DNA of 47,565 nucleotides from Glycomyces lechevalierae. GTDB taxonomy: Bacteria; Actinomycetota; Actinomycetes; Mycobacteriales; Micromonosporaceae. Positions 1 to 7,391 of this stretch are shown one piece after another. The position numbers and the translations under genes were made by a program. The DNA lies in assembly GCF_027622945.1 (NCBI RefSeq), contig NZ_JAPZVQ010000026.1, positions 1-47,565 of the forward strand. Reading direction: 5' to 3'. The notes under the pieces were generated by a model, which saw only the letters and a program-made list of their open reading frames with translations, was not told where the DNA came from and did not search any database. Each line of letters opens with the position of its first letter. Within the stretch, counting starts at the first letter, position 1.

Positions 1-61
1 CCCCGCTCCGGGAATGTGAAACGGGTGCGATCCCGTAATATCCGGATAAATCCCCCCTAAG

Positions 62-93
62 GGACCCCTGGCGTAAAAGTACGCCCGAGGTCC
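62..93 (-). terminator. Possible terminator hairpin after the PIG-L gene
   Basis: An inner perfect stem (GGCGTA, loop AAAG, TACGCC at 70-85) is enclosed by a second stem GGACC/GGTCC (62-66 with 89-93) across a 3x3 internal loop. It lies about 70 nt past the stop codon of the minus-strand gene at 166-894. There is no clear U-tract. The remainder of 1-165 shows no gene. Confidence 0.4.
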
Positions 94-165
94 GACAGGA
101 AACGCCCGAACGTCCGATCACCACCACGATCACGTCCGGAAATCCAAGACACGCCGAGGCCGCTG

Positions 166-894
166 TCAGAAATTGATCAGCTCGAAGGTGGTCGCGTACT
201 TCGTTCCGAAGCGTTCGCCGGCGGCCGAGGCGATGCGGGTGAGGAAGCCTCGCACGTACGTCTCCGGGTCCTCGTCGGTGAGCGCCGTGATGTAGGCGTG
301 GTGCTTGAGAAGCGAAGCGACGCCGGTCTCGATCGTGTCGGTCACGTCGACCGCGTGCGTCGACTCCGGCGAGGCCGCGAGCGCGACCCACCGCACCCCG
401 CCCCAAGGTTCGAGCCCCTCCTCGACGAGTTCGGGGAAGATCCACCGGTTGCCCGCGTCGTTGGCGGCGTCGAGCACCGATTCGGCGACGGCGCGGTGGT
501 CGGCGCTGTTCCAGTTCCCGGGCATGAAGTGGTCGCGCCGGTTGAGGGTGATCACGAGTTCGGGCCGGTGCCTGCGGATCGCGGCGGCGATGTCGCGGCG
601 GAGCGCGACTCCGGATTCGATGACGCCGTCGGGGTGGTCCAGGAACTCGACCGAGGTGACGCCGACGACCGCGGCCGAGGCGCGCTGCTCGGCGTCGCGC
701 ACCGGCGCGCACTCCTCGGGCGGCAGGGTGTCGATGCCGGCCTCGCCGCGGCTGACCATGACGTACGCGACCTCGCGTCCGCCGCCGGTCCAGCGGGCGA
801 CGGCCGCGGCGGCGCCGTATTCCATGTCGTCGGGGTGGGCCACGATGGCCAGCGCCTTCGTCCAGTCCTCGGGCATGGCAAGGAGTTCACTCAT
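166..894 (-). CDS. PIG-L family deacetylase (LmbE-like)
   Basis: This 242-residue protein belongs to the PIG-L/LmbE family of zinc-dependent N-acetylglucosamine or amide deacetylases, which includes mycothiol enzymes MshB and Mca. The metal-binding signature AHPDD followed by E is at residues 19-25, and the second metal site SADH is at about 130-133. The length fits a minimal single-domain cytoplasmic enzyme and is shorter than MshB or Mca (about 290), so the substrate cannot be named. No Shine-Dalgarno sequence precedes the ATG. A -10-like GATAAT ends 6 nt before it, so the mRNA may be leaderless. The rhodanese gene lies 21 nt upstream on the same strand. Confidence 0.9.
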   Translation of the reverse strand: MSELLAMPEDWTKALAIVAHPDDMEYGAAAAVARWTGGGREVAYVMVSRGEAGIDTLPPEECAPVRDAEQRASAAVVGVTSVEFLDHPDGVIESGVALRRDIAAAIRRHRPELVITLNRRDHFMPGNWNSADHRAVAESVLDAANDAGNRWIFPELVEEGLEPWGGVRWVALAASPESTHAVDVTDTIETGVASLLKHHAYITALTDEDPETYVRGFLTRIASAAGERFGTKYATTFELINF

Positions 895-900
895 GCGTCG

Positions 901-906
901 ATTATC
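901..906 (-). promoter_or_regulatory. -10 element of a probable leaderless promoter (PIG-L gene)
   Basis: On the minus strand GATAAT matches the sigma-A -10 consensus at five of six positions. It is separated by exactly 6 nt (CGACGC) from the ATG at 894, which puts the expected transcription start on the start codon. No ribosome binding site is present. Confidence 0.5.
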
Positions 907-915
907 GCTCGCGGT

Positions 916-1386
916 TCAGCAGGCGCAGGAGACGCCGCTCGACGGGGCGGTGAGCGGGTCGGGCTTGCCGCGTTCGACGCCGGCGTCGGTGGCGACCGGG
1001 AGGCCTTCGCGCACCCAGTACTCGTAGCCGCCCATCATGTATTTGACCTGGTAGCCGAGTTTCGCGAACTCGACGGCGGCGCGGTAGGCGCCGTTGCAGC
1101 CGGGGCCCCAGCAGTAGACGACGACGGGCCGGGCGGGGTCGACGAGCGCGGCGGCGCGGGCGGCGATCTCGTCGGTGGGGAGGTGGAGGGCGCCGGGGAC
1201 GCGGCCCTGGAACCAGGCGGCGTCGCCGCGGGTGTCGACGAGGGTGAAGCCGAGGTCGTCGTTCTGGCCGGCGGCGTAGACGTCGGAGACGTCGGTGCTG
1301 TAGGCCATGAGGCCGGTGAAGTACGCGAGGGCGTCGGCGGGGGCGGCCGGGGGAACGCGCAGGACGGGGTTCGGGTTCGTTTCCAT
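916..1386 (-). CDS. Rhodanese-like domain protein
   Basis: This 156-residue protein has one rhodanese domain. It shows the LVDTRG strand at 49-54, the GALHLP element at 65-70 and the active-site loop beginning YCWGPGC at 91-97, where Cys92 takes the catalytic persulfide position. A second cysteine (97) sits in the same loop, and the C-terminus ends in CAC, giving an unusual cysteine tail. Rhodanese domains carry sulfane sulfur; the partner is not evident here. The start has no Shine-Dalgarno sequence but has a -10-like TAGATT 6 nt upstream. The gene is divergent from the aldo/keto reductase and sits 21 nt upstream of the PIG-L gene. Confidence 0.88.
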   Translation of the reverse strand: METNPNPVLRVPPAAPADALAYFTGLMAYSTDVSDVYAAGQNDDLGFTLVDTRGDAAWFQGRVPGALHLPTDEIAARAAALVDPARPVVVYCWGPGCNGAYRAAVEFAKLGYQVKYMMGGYEYWVREGLPVATDAGVERGKPDPLTAPSSGVSCAC

Positions 1387-1392
1387 GACGCG

Positions 1393-1398
1393 AATCTA
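1393..1398 (-). promoter_or_regulatory. -10 element of a probable leaderless promoter (rhodanese gene)
   Basis: TAGATT on the minus strand fits TANNNT and is followed by 6 nt (CGCGTC) and then the ATG at 1386. No clear -35 hexamer is visible, and no ribosome binding site separates the element from the start. Confidence 0.5.
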
Positions 1399-1619
1399 TG
1401 TGTCGGTACAAAGATCCGAGCACTTGACACAAAATTGGCCATGATGTGGGAACGACGGGTAGCCGCAGGTGTCTCGCGCCGTTCTCGAGCGCTGTTTTCC
1501 GAGCTCTGGTTCTCGGGTACCCGGGCGGTAGCGTAGACCGCGGCGCCCTCACGTCCGCCTTCGCAGACCCCGATACCGCGCCGCCCCCGGCGGCGCCTCC
1601 GATGAGAGAGGCTTCCTCC

Positions 1620-2456
1620 ATGGCACCCACAGCACCCACCGTCGAACTCGGCCACGGCGCGGCCATGCCGCAGCTGGGCCTGGGCACGTGGCCGATGGAC
1701 GACGCCGAGGCCGAACGCGTGGTCGCCGAGGCGATCGGGCTCGGCTACCGGCTGGTCGACACGGCCGAGAACTACCAGAACGAACGCGGCGTCGGCCTGG
1801 GGCTCAAGGCTTCCGGCGTGGCCCGCGAGGACCTGTTCGTGACCACGAAGTTCAACAAGGAGTGGCACGGCGTCGACCTGGCCGCCGAGGCCTGCGAGCG
1901 CGGGCTCGACCGGCTCGGGCTCGACTACCTCGACCTGCTGCTCATCCACTGGCCGAACCCGCAGCACGGGAAGTACATCGAGGCCTGGGAGGGCCTGGTC
2001 GGGCTGCTGGAGTCGGGGCGGGTGAAGGCGATCGGCACGTCGAACTTCAAGCCGACGCACCTGGACCGGATCATAGAGGCCACGGGCGTGATTCCGGACG
2101 TGAACCAGATCCAGTTGAGCCCCTTGACGACTCGCCTCGAGGCGCGGGCGTACCACAAGGAGCGGGGGATCGTGACGCAGTCGTGGTCGCCGATCGGCGG
2201 CCAGGGCGGCGAGGTCCGCAACGAGCCGAAGGTGCTGCAGTTGGCCGAGAAGTACGGGAAGACGCCCGTGCAGGTGGTCCTGCGCTGGCACCTCGACTCG
2301 GGGCTCACGGTGGTCCCGAAGTCGAGCGACCCGGAGCGCTTGGCGCAGAACCTGGACGTGTTCGACTTCGAGCTGGAGCCGGACGACGTGATGTCCCTTG
2401 CCGCCCTCGACCAGGGCGAGGCCGCGGCGGCGGACTCGGACCAGTTCGGCCACTAG
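1620..2456 (+). CDS. Aldo/keto reductase
   Basis: This 278-residue protein is a (beta/alpha)8-barrel NADPH-dependent aldo/keto reductase of the 2,5-diketo-gluconate reductase type. The catalytic set is visible: Asp and Tyr in DTAENY, Lys in TTKFNK and His in LLIHWPNP. GTSNF and the late cofactor loop VPKSS are also present. I chose the ATG at 1620 because the family begins with a short strand like VELGHG-MPQLGLGTW, and GAGAGG lies about 9 nt upstream; the open frame extends further 5' without a family match. A perfect hairpin (8-bp stem, 1578-1596) lies just upstream of the ribosome binding site. The gene converges with the ECF41 sigma gene. Confidence 0.92.
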   Translation: MAPTAPTVELGHGAAMPQLGLGTWPMDDAEAERVVAEAIGLGYRLVDTAENYQNERGVGLGLKASGVAREDLFVTTKFNKEWHGVDLAAEACERGLDRLGLDYLDLLLIHWPNPQHGKYIEAWEGLVGLLESGRVKAIGTSNFKPTHLDRIIEATGVIPDVNQIQLSPLTTRLEARAYHKERGIVTQSWSPIGGQGGEVRNEPKVLQLAEKYGKTPVQVVLRWHLDSGLTVVPKSSDPERLAQNLDVFDFELEPDDVMSLAALDQGEAAAADSDQFGH

Positions 2457-2473
2457 GCGATTCGTCCCGCCCG

Positions 2474-2533
2474 CGGGGTCGGGTGTGTCGGTACGCCGCG
2501 CCCCCGATGACAAGGGTGGCCGGTGGGTACGAC
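2474..2533. repeat. 60-bp dispersed repeat, copy 1
   Basis: The element begins CGGGGTCGGGTGTGTCG and ends GGGTACGAC. Copy 2 follows in the same orientation with an 81-bp period, and copy 3 lies at 9812-9872. It sits in the convergent intergenic space between the aldo/keto reductase and the ECF41 gene. Confidence 0.8.
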
Positions 2534-2554
2534 GGTTTCGGCCGGTCCGCTCCC

Positions 2555-2614
2555 CGGGGTCGGGTGTGTCGCAACGGAACTCCCCCGATCACAAGGGTGG
2601 CTCGGGGGTACGAC
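2555..2614. repeat. 60-bp dispersed repeat, copy 2
   Basis: This copy shares both conserved ends with copy 1 and the core CCCCCGAT-N-ACAAGGGTGG. It can form a 7-bp hairpin, CCCCCGA (2582-2588) with TCGGGGG (2602-2608), around a 13-nt loop; copies 1 and 3 keep only part of this pairing. A role as a bidirectional terminator between the convergent genes is possible but not shown. Confidence 0.8.
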
Positions 2615-2666
2615 ACTTCCGCGAGGTGGCTTGAGCATGCGGCCCACACCGTTCTCGTCTGCTCCC

Positions 2667-3548
2667 TTACGCGTCGAGCAGGGTGAGTTCCATGCCGCGC
2701 ACGCGGTCCGGGTCGGTGATGCCTTCCATGGCGATGATCCGGTCCCCTTCGACCGTGAAGACGAGCACGCGCGTCGCCGCGTTCGGCAGGGACGAGATGA
2801 CGCCGATCTTGCCGTCGGCGAGCACGAGCTGCGCGGCGGAGGCCATGGCCGCGAAGGTCATCGCGCCGCCGGCGATCTGGGCGGCGCCGCGGATGATCTG
2901 GCCGACCTCGGCCGCGTCCGTCCGCAGCGTGATCTCGGGGTCGAGCACCGACACGAGCGCCTCGAAGTCGCCGCCGCGGGCGGCCGCGAGGAACGCCTCG
3001 ACCACCGAGCGCTGCTTCGAGACCTCTTTGCGCTGCGGCACATCGGTCCCCCGCACGCGGGCCCGGGCGCGGCTCGCGAGCTTGCGGGCGGCGGTCGGGG
3101 TGCGGTCGACGATCTGGGCGATGTCGTCGAAGGGCACGCCGAACATGTCGTGGAGGACGAACGCGAGCCGCTCGGCGGGGTCGAGCGTCTCCAGGACGAC
3201 CAGCAGCGCGAGGCTCACCGAGTCGGCGATGACGGCGGCCGACTCCGGGTCGGCCTCCACGTCGGCGGGTCCCGGCAGCGCGGTCGGCTCCGTCCCGTAG
3301 TCCGGCATCGGCTGCTCGGCGCGGGACTTGCGGCGCCGCAACTGGTCGAGGCAGACCCGTCCGACGACCGTGGTCAGCCAGCCGCTCAGGTTGTCGATGC
3401 GCGCGGTGTCGCTGGCGGCCAGGCGGAACCAGGCCTCCTGCACCGCGTCCTCGGCCTCGCCGGAGGAGCCGAGCATCCGGAACGCCACGGCCTCCAGTCG
3501 AGGCCGGTCGGTCTCGAAGCGCTCGGCGAGCCACTGGTCGTCGTTCAT
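2667..3548 (-). CDS. ECF41-type RNA polymerase sigma factor with C-terminal SnoaL-like domain
   Basis: This 293-residue protein has sigma region 2 at about 15-75 (EDAVQEAWFRL, then LTTVVGRVCLDQLR), sigma region 4 at about 105-160 (LDPAERLAFVLHDMFGVPFDDIA) and a fused SnoaL/NTF2-like domain from about 175 to the end. This fusion defines the ECF41 group, whose C-terminal domain replaces a separate anti-sigma factor. The motifs usually seen in the group are weak here: I see no WLPEP between regions 2 and 4 and no DGGGR, and the last motif reads DPDRV instead of NPDKL. The ATG at 3548 has AAGGAGG 7 nt upstream. The gene is divergent from an AhpD-like gene, the classical ECF41 partner. Confidence 0.9.
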   Translation of the reverse strand: MNDDQWLAERFETDRPRLEAVAFRMLGSSGEAEDAVQEAWFRLAASDTARIDNLSGWLTTVVGRVCLDQLRRRKSRAEQPMPDYGTEPTALPGPADVEADPESAAVIADSVSLALLVVLETLDPAERLAFVLHDMFGVPFDDIAQIVDRTPTAARKLASRARARVRGTDVPQRKEVSKQRSVVEAFLAAARGGDFEALVSVLDPEITLRTDAAEVGQIIRGAAQIAGGAMTFAAMASAAQLVLADGKIGVISSLPNAATRVLVFTVEGDRIIAMEGITDPDRVRGMELTLLDA

Positions 3549-3583
3549 GTCGTTCCTCCTTCGGCGGGGCCTGTCGAATCTAT

Positions 3584-3610
3584 GACGCGCGCGGGCGCGC
3601 GAACGTGACC
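3584..3610 (-). promoter_or_regulatory. ECF41-type promoter for the sigma factor gene
   Basis: On the minus strand GGTCACG (3604-3610) is followed by 16 nt and CGTC (3584-3587). This fits the published ECF41 promoter pattern TGTCACA-N16-CGTC at six of seven -35 positions other than the first and last, and at all -10 positions. It lies 36 nt before the sigma gene start, so the gene probably drives its own transcription. Confidence 0.65.
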
Positions 3611-3664
3611 GTCCCGCCCCCGCGAGACCGACACTGTGATCCAAGACACTACGCACATTCGACC

Positions 3665-3691
3665 GGTCACATCATCGCGCCGGGTTCCGTC
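3665..3691 (+). promoter_or_regulatory. ECF41-type promoter for the carboxymuconolactone decarboxylase gene
   Basis: GGTCACA (3665-3671), a 16-nt spacer and CGTC (3688-3691) match the ECF41 pattern TGTCACA-N16-CGTC except for the first base. The element lies 37 nt upstream of the ATG at 3729, which leaves room for a short leader with its AAGGAG site. Confidence 0.75.
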
Positions 3692-3728
3692 ATCCCCGTG
3701 TATCGAACGAATCATGAAGGAGACCGCC

Positions 3729-4199
3729 ATGGAAGCCCGCATCGACTACTACGCCAACCCCATCGCCGCGAAGTTCGCCAAGCACATCAACGCCGCGGGC
3801 CTGGCCCTCAAGAAGACCGGCCTCCCCGCCGAGATCCCGAACCTGGTCCTCCTCCGCGCCAGCCAGATCAACGGCTGCGGCGTCTGCACGGACATGCACG
3901 CCAAGGACGCCGCCCACGCCGGCGAGACCACCGTCCGCCTCACCATGGTCGCCGCCTGGCGCGACTCCGTGGTCTTCACCGAACCCGAGCGCGCGGCCCT
4001 CGCCCTCACCGAGGCGGGCACCCGCCTCGCCGACAGCGCGGGCGTCTCGGACGACGTGTGGGACACCGCCCGCAAGCACTTCGACGACGACCAGCTCTCG
4101 GGCCTCGTCTCCCTCATCGCGCTCATCAACGCCTACAACCGGATGAACGCGATCCCCCGCATCCCCGGCGGCAACTACACCCCCGGCGCCTGGAGCTAG
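3729..4199 (+). CDS. Carboxymuconolactone decarboxylase family protein (AhpD-like)
   Basis: This 156-residue protein has the AhpD-like CxxC-xxx-H signature: Cys50, Cys53 and His57 in NGCGVCTDMHAKDA. Such proteins are small helical peroxidases or alkylhydroperoxidase reductants; most lack true decarboxylase activity. The ATG at 3729 is preceded by AAGGAG at a 6-nt spacing, which is better than the ATG at 3714. The gene is the expected target of the divergent ECF41 factor and has a matching promoter. A peroxide or redox-damage role for the pair is inference from the family. Confidence 0.9.
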   Translation: MEARIDYYANPIAAKFAKHINAAGLALKKTGLPAEIPNLVLLRASQINGCGVCTDMHAKDAAHAGETTVRLTMVAAWRDSVVFTEPERAALALTEAGTRLADSAGVSDDVWDTARKHFDDDQLSGLVSLIALINAYNRMNAIPRIPGGNYTPGAWS

Positions 4200-4220
4200 A
4201 CCCGCGAGGAGACCGGAAAA

Positions 4221-4245
4221 GGGGCGCGGCCGCCGGCCGCGCCCC
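4221..4245. terminator. Bidirectional terminator between convergent genes
   Basis: A perfect 11-bp stem, GGGGCGCGGCC with GGCCGCGCCCC, encloses a 3-nt loop. It lies 21 nt after the AhpD-like gene and 16 nt after the convergent arginine deiminase gene. Confidence 0.75.
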
Positions 4246-4261
4246 TACCCCTGTCCCAGGG

Positions 4262-5512
4262 TCAGAAGTCGACGGGATCGCGGATGATCGGGCAGGTCAT
4301 GCAGTGCCCGCCGCCCCGTCCGCGTCCGAGTTCGGCGCCCACGATCGGGATGACCTCGATGCCGGCGTCCCGCAGGAGCGTGTTCGTCTGCGTGTTCCGG
4401 TCGTACGTCATGACCACGCCCGGCTCGAGCGCGACCGCGTTGTTCCCCGAGTCCCACTGCTGCCGCTCGGAGGCGTACACGTCGCCGCCGGTCGCGATGA
4501 CGCGCAGGCTCGGCAGGCCCAGCGCCTTCGCCACGACCTCGGTGAACGCCGCCGAATTGTGGTCCTCCAGTTCGAGTCCCGGCGCTCTGTCGCTGGGCCG
4601 CAAGGAGAACGTGTGCACCGCGTCCATGATCTTCGGGTACAGCGTGACCACGTCCCGGTCCGCGAACGTGAACACCGTGTCGAGGTGCATGGCCGCCCGC
4701 AGCTTCGGCATGCCCGCCACGATCACCCGGTCGGCCGCGCCCTGGTCGAAGAGGGCCTTCGCGACCTGCGTGATCGCCTGCCGGGAGGTGCGCTCGCTCA
4801 TGCCCATGAGCACCACGCCGTTCCCCACGGGCATGATGTCGCCGCCCTCGAACGTCGCCTGCCCCCACGACTCGTCCGGGTCGCCCCACCACACCTGCGA
4901 GCCCTTGAACTCGGGATGGAACGTGTAGACCGCCTTCATCAGCAGCGTCTCGTCATGGCGCGCAGGCCAGTACAGCGGATTGAGGGTCACGCCGCCGTAC
5001 AGCCAGCACGTGGTGTCCCTGGTGTACAACGTGTTCGGCAGCGGCGGCATCAGGTACTCGCGCGCGCCGGTCGACTCCCGCGCCAGCGCCACGTACCCGG
5101 GACGCAGGTCGTTCGGAAGGTCGTATGTGGACAGTCCGCCGATGAGGTGCTCGGCGAGCTCGGCCGGGCCCAGCGACTCCAGGAACTCGCGGGTGGGCTC
5201 GATGAGCCCGATCCCGACCTCGTTCGCGGTGATCTTGCGGTCGAGGAGCCACGAGCGGGCCTCCTTGTCCGCCATGGTCTGCGCCAGGAGCTCGTGCAGC
5301 TCGACGACCTCCACGCCCCGGTCGCGCATGTTCTCGACGAACTCGGCGTGGTCGCGCTGGGCGTTCTCGACCCACATGACGTCGTCGAACAGCAGCCCCT
5401 CCGCGTTCGTCGGCGTGAGGCGCCGATGCGCGAGGCCCGGCGCGCACACCAGGACCTTCCGGAGCCTCCCGACCTCGGAATGGACGCCGTAGGACTGGAC
5501 GCGGTCGTTCAT
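4262..5512 (-). CDS. arcA: Arginine deiminase
   Basis: This 416-residue enzyme hydrolyses L-arginine to citrulline and ammonia in the cytoplasm. Family marks include the N-terminal SEVGRLRKVLVCAPG strand, FEGGD in the middle, the late GGDVYASERQQWDSGNN segment and the active-site GGGHCMTCP near residues 400-408, with Cys404 as the likely nucleophile. The length is normal. The ATG at 5512 follows a GGGGGAA site. The gene lies 26 nt after the permease gene, so the pair is likely an operon. The other deiminase-pathway genes, arcB and arcC, are absent from the window. Confidence 0.95.
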   Translation of the reverse strand: MNDRVQSYGVHSEVGRLRKVLVCAPGLAHRRLTPTNAEGLLFDDVMWVENAQRDHAEFVENMRDRGVEVVELHELLAQTMADKEARSWLLDRKITANEVGIGLIEPTREFLESLGPAELAEHLIGGLSTYDLPNDLRPGYVALARESTGAREYLMPPLPNTLYTRDTTCWLYGGVTLNPLYWPARHDETLLMKAVYTFHPEFKGSQVWWGDPDESWGQATFEGGDIMPVGNGVVLMGMSERTSRQAITQVAKALFDQGAADRVIVAGMPKLRAAMHLDTVFTFADRDVVTLYPKIMDAVHTFSLRPSDRAPGLELEDHNSAAFTEVVAKALGLPSLRVIATGGDVYASERQQWDSGNNAVALEPGVVMTYDRNTQTNTLLRDAGIEVIPIVGAELGRGRGGGHCMTCPIIRDPVDF

Positions 5513-5538
5513 TGCGGTTCCCCCTAGCTCGATGGCCT

Positions 5539-6978
5539 TCAGATGGTGATCCAGCCGGCGGCGAGCGCGACGACGCCGAGCACGGCGCCCGCGATCGAGA
5601 CCGCCAGCAGGGCGGCCTCCCCGGGGCTGAAGACGCGGCGGCCCTGCTCGCGGCGGGCCATGACGAACAGGATCGTGGCGGGGGCGTAGACGATGAAGGA
5701 CACGAGCACGAACTTCAATCCGGCCGCGAACAGCAGGAACGCCGTGTACAGGGAGGCGAGGACGGCCACAGTGAGCTCGCTCGAGCCGCCGCGCGCCGGC
5801 GTCCCGTCCCGGCCGGACGCGACCTTGACGGCGAACAGGGCCGCGAGGAGGAACGGTATGAGCGTCAGGGCGCTGGTGAGGTCGAGCGCGAAGTTGAACG
5901 CGTCGTCGGAGAAGTAGGTGACGGCCAGGACGACCTGGCTGAGCGCGGTGCTCAGCGCGAGGGCCGGGACGGGCACGTCCGCCTTCGTGGAGCGGCCGAG
6001 GAACCGCGGCATGTCCTTGTCCTGCGCGGCCACGAACAGGACCTCGGCGGCCATGAGCGTCCACGCGAGGTACGCCCCGAGGACCGAGACGATGAGGCCG
6101 ATCGAGACGAACACCATGCCCCAGGTGCCGACCGCGGCCTCCAGGACCCCGGCCATCGACGGCTGGCGCAGCTCCGCGATCTCGGCCATCGGCATGATCC
6201 CGTACGACACGATCGTGACGGACGCGAAGACCGCGAACACCGAGAGGAAACCGGTGATCGTGGCCCGCCCGACGTCCTCGCGGCGCTTCGCGTGCCGCGA
6301 GTACACGCTCGCGCCCTCGACGCCGAGGAACACGAACACGGTGGCGAGCATCGTGCCCCTGACCTGGCTGAACAGCGAACCGGCGTAGTCGGCGCCGGCG
6401 AAGTTGTCCGCGAAGACGCCGGGGTCGAGGAAGAACAGCGCGAGGATCACGAACACGCCGATGGGGATCAGCTTCGCGACCGTCACGATCCGGTTGATCG
6501 CCGCGGCCTCCTTCACGCCCTGCTTGATGAGGAGGAAGAACCCCCACAGGCCCGCGGAGGAGAGCACGATCGCGAGGATCGTGTCCCCTTCGCCGAGCGC
6601 GGGGATGAGCGCGCCGGCGGTCGACATGATGAGGACCCAGTAGGTCACGTTGCCGACGCAGGCGCTGGCCCAGTAGCCGAACGCGGAGAAGAAGCCGGGG
6701 TACTCGCCGAACCCGGCTTTGGCGTAGGCGTAGACGCCGGCGTCGAGGTCGGGGCGGCGGACCGCGAGGTTCTGGAACACGAACGCGAGCATGAGCATGC
6801 CCGTGCCGGCGACGGCCCAGGCGATGAGGGCGCCGGCGACGCCGGTCTCCTGGGCGAAGCGGGAGGGGAGGGAGAAGACGCCGGCGCCGACCATGGAGCC
6901 GACCACCATCGAGGTCAGCGTCCAGAACGCGAGTTTGGCGGTGCGCGGGGTCTCGGTCGTGTTCGCGGCATGGGCCAT
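5539..6978 (-). CDS. APC-superfamily basic amino acid permease or antiporter (ArcD-like)
   Basis: This 479-residue integral membrane protein has about twelve hydrophobic segments. The first, VVGSMVGAGVFSLPSRFA, carries the GSxxGAGxF-type substrate loop of the amino acid-polyamine-organocation family. Its place directly upstream of arcA suggests arginine uptake, possibly arginine/ornithine exchange. Without arcB the cell may instead export citrulline, so the exchanged product is uncertain. The ATG at 6978 was chosen for the start LAFWTLTSMVVGSMVGAG and a GAGGA site upstream. A TATATT -10-like element lies about 55 nt upstream. Confidence 0.88.
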   Translation of the reverse strand: MAHAANTTETPRTAKLAFWTLTSMVVGSMVGAGVFSLPSRFAQETGVAGALIAWAVAGTGMLMLAFVFQNLAVRRPDLDAGVYAYAKAGFGEYPGFFSAFGYWASACVGNVTYWVLIMSTAGALIPALGEGDTILAIVLSSAGLWGFFLLIKQGVKEAAAINRIVTVAKLIPIGVFVILALFFLDPGVFADNFAGADYAGSLFSQVRGTMLATVFVFLGVEGASVYSRHAKRREDVGRATITGFLSVFAVFASVTIVSYGIMPMAEIAELRQPSMAGVLEAAVGTWGMVFVSIGLIVSVLGAYLAWTLMAAEVLFVAAQDKDMPRFLGRSTKADVPVPALALSTALSQVVLAVTYFSDDAFNFALDLTSALTLIPFLLAALFAVKVASGRDGTPARGGSSELTVAVLASLYTAFLLFAAGLKFVLVSFIVYAPATILFVMARREQGRRVFSPGEAALLAVSIAGAVLGVVALAAGWITI

Positions 6979-7032
6979 GTGGAGTCCTCGCAGGTCGCGC
7001 CGTTGAGGCCCGATGAGGGCACTGGAGTCCTG

Positions 7033-7038
7033 AATATA
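7033..7038 (-). promoter_or_regulatory. Likely -10 element of the permease-arcA operon
   Basis: TATATT on the minus strand matches the -10 consensus at five of six positions in otherwise GC-rich DNA. No good -35 hexamer lies 17 nt upstream. The sequence TATATTCA resembles one half of an arginine-repressor box, but I see no second half. Confidence 0.35.
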
Positions 7039-7077
7039 TCGCCGCAAAGGGGACGCAGGCTCGGATTCGGGGAACGC

Positions 7078-7103
7078 GGCGGGCGGGGGGGGGCCCGCCC
7101 GCC
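7078..7103 (-). terminator. Terminator of the ABC/MFS operon
   Basis: A perfect 10-bp stem, GGCGGGCGGG with CCCGCCCGCC, with a six-G loop lies 6 nt after the stop codon of the last gene of the operon. A run of U is missing, as is common in actinobacterial terminators. Confidence 0.7.
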
Positions 7104-7109
7104 GGTTCG

Positions 7110-7391
7110 TTACAGCGCGGCCTGGTGGCAGGCGGTCTCGGCCACGCCGAACGGGACGTTCGCGCCGGTGAGCCGGTTGACGCACCTGACGTGCCCGTCC
7201 CACTGCTCGCCTTCCGCGCACGCCGCCTCGGCGATCGGTCCGACGCGGATCCCGTTGGCCTTGAGGTGGTCGGTGCAGGCGAGCGCATTGGCCTGCGCGG
7301 GTGCCGCGATCGCGAGCGCGGCGCCCGCCGCGAGTGCGAGGGCCGCGAGGCCCTGCACGATCCTGTGGGTCTGTGTCGCCATGCCGTTCAT
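7110..7391 (-). CDS. Small secreted four-cysteine protein
   Basis: This 93-residue protein has a clear signal peptide: Thr-His-Arg, a long Ala/Leu core and a probable cleavage after AQANA near residue 36. The mature part of about 57 residues has four cysteines that could form two disulfides (ACTD, AACAEG, RCVN, TACHQ). I do not recognise a family. The ATG at 7391 overlaps the stop of the upstream ATPase gene as ATGA, which makes this the last gene of the transporter operon. An ATG at 7382 has better spacing to AGAGGA and is an alternative start. It may be an exported partner of the transporter, but nothing shows its function. Confidence 0.75.
   Translation of the reverse strand: MNGMATQTHRIVQGLAALALAAGAALAIAAPAQANALACTDHLKANGIRVGPIAEAACAEGEQWDGHVRCVNRLTGANVPFGVAETACHQAAL

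Noticed and set aside
3605..5527. Long plus-strand frame opposite arginine deiminase
   Set aside because: It is Arg/Pro/His-rich without motifs and runs antisense to a gene with clear active-site residues.
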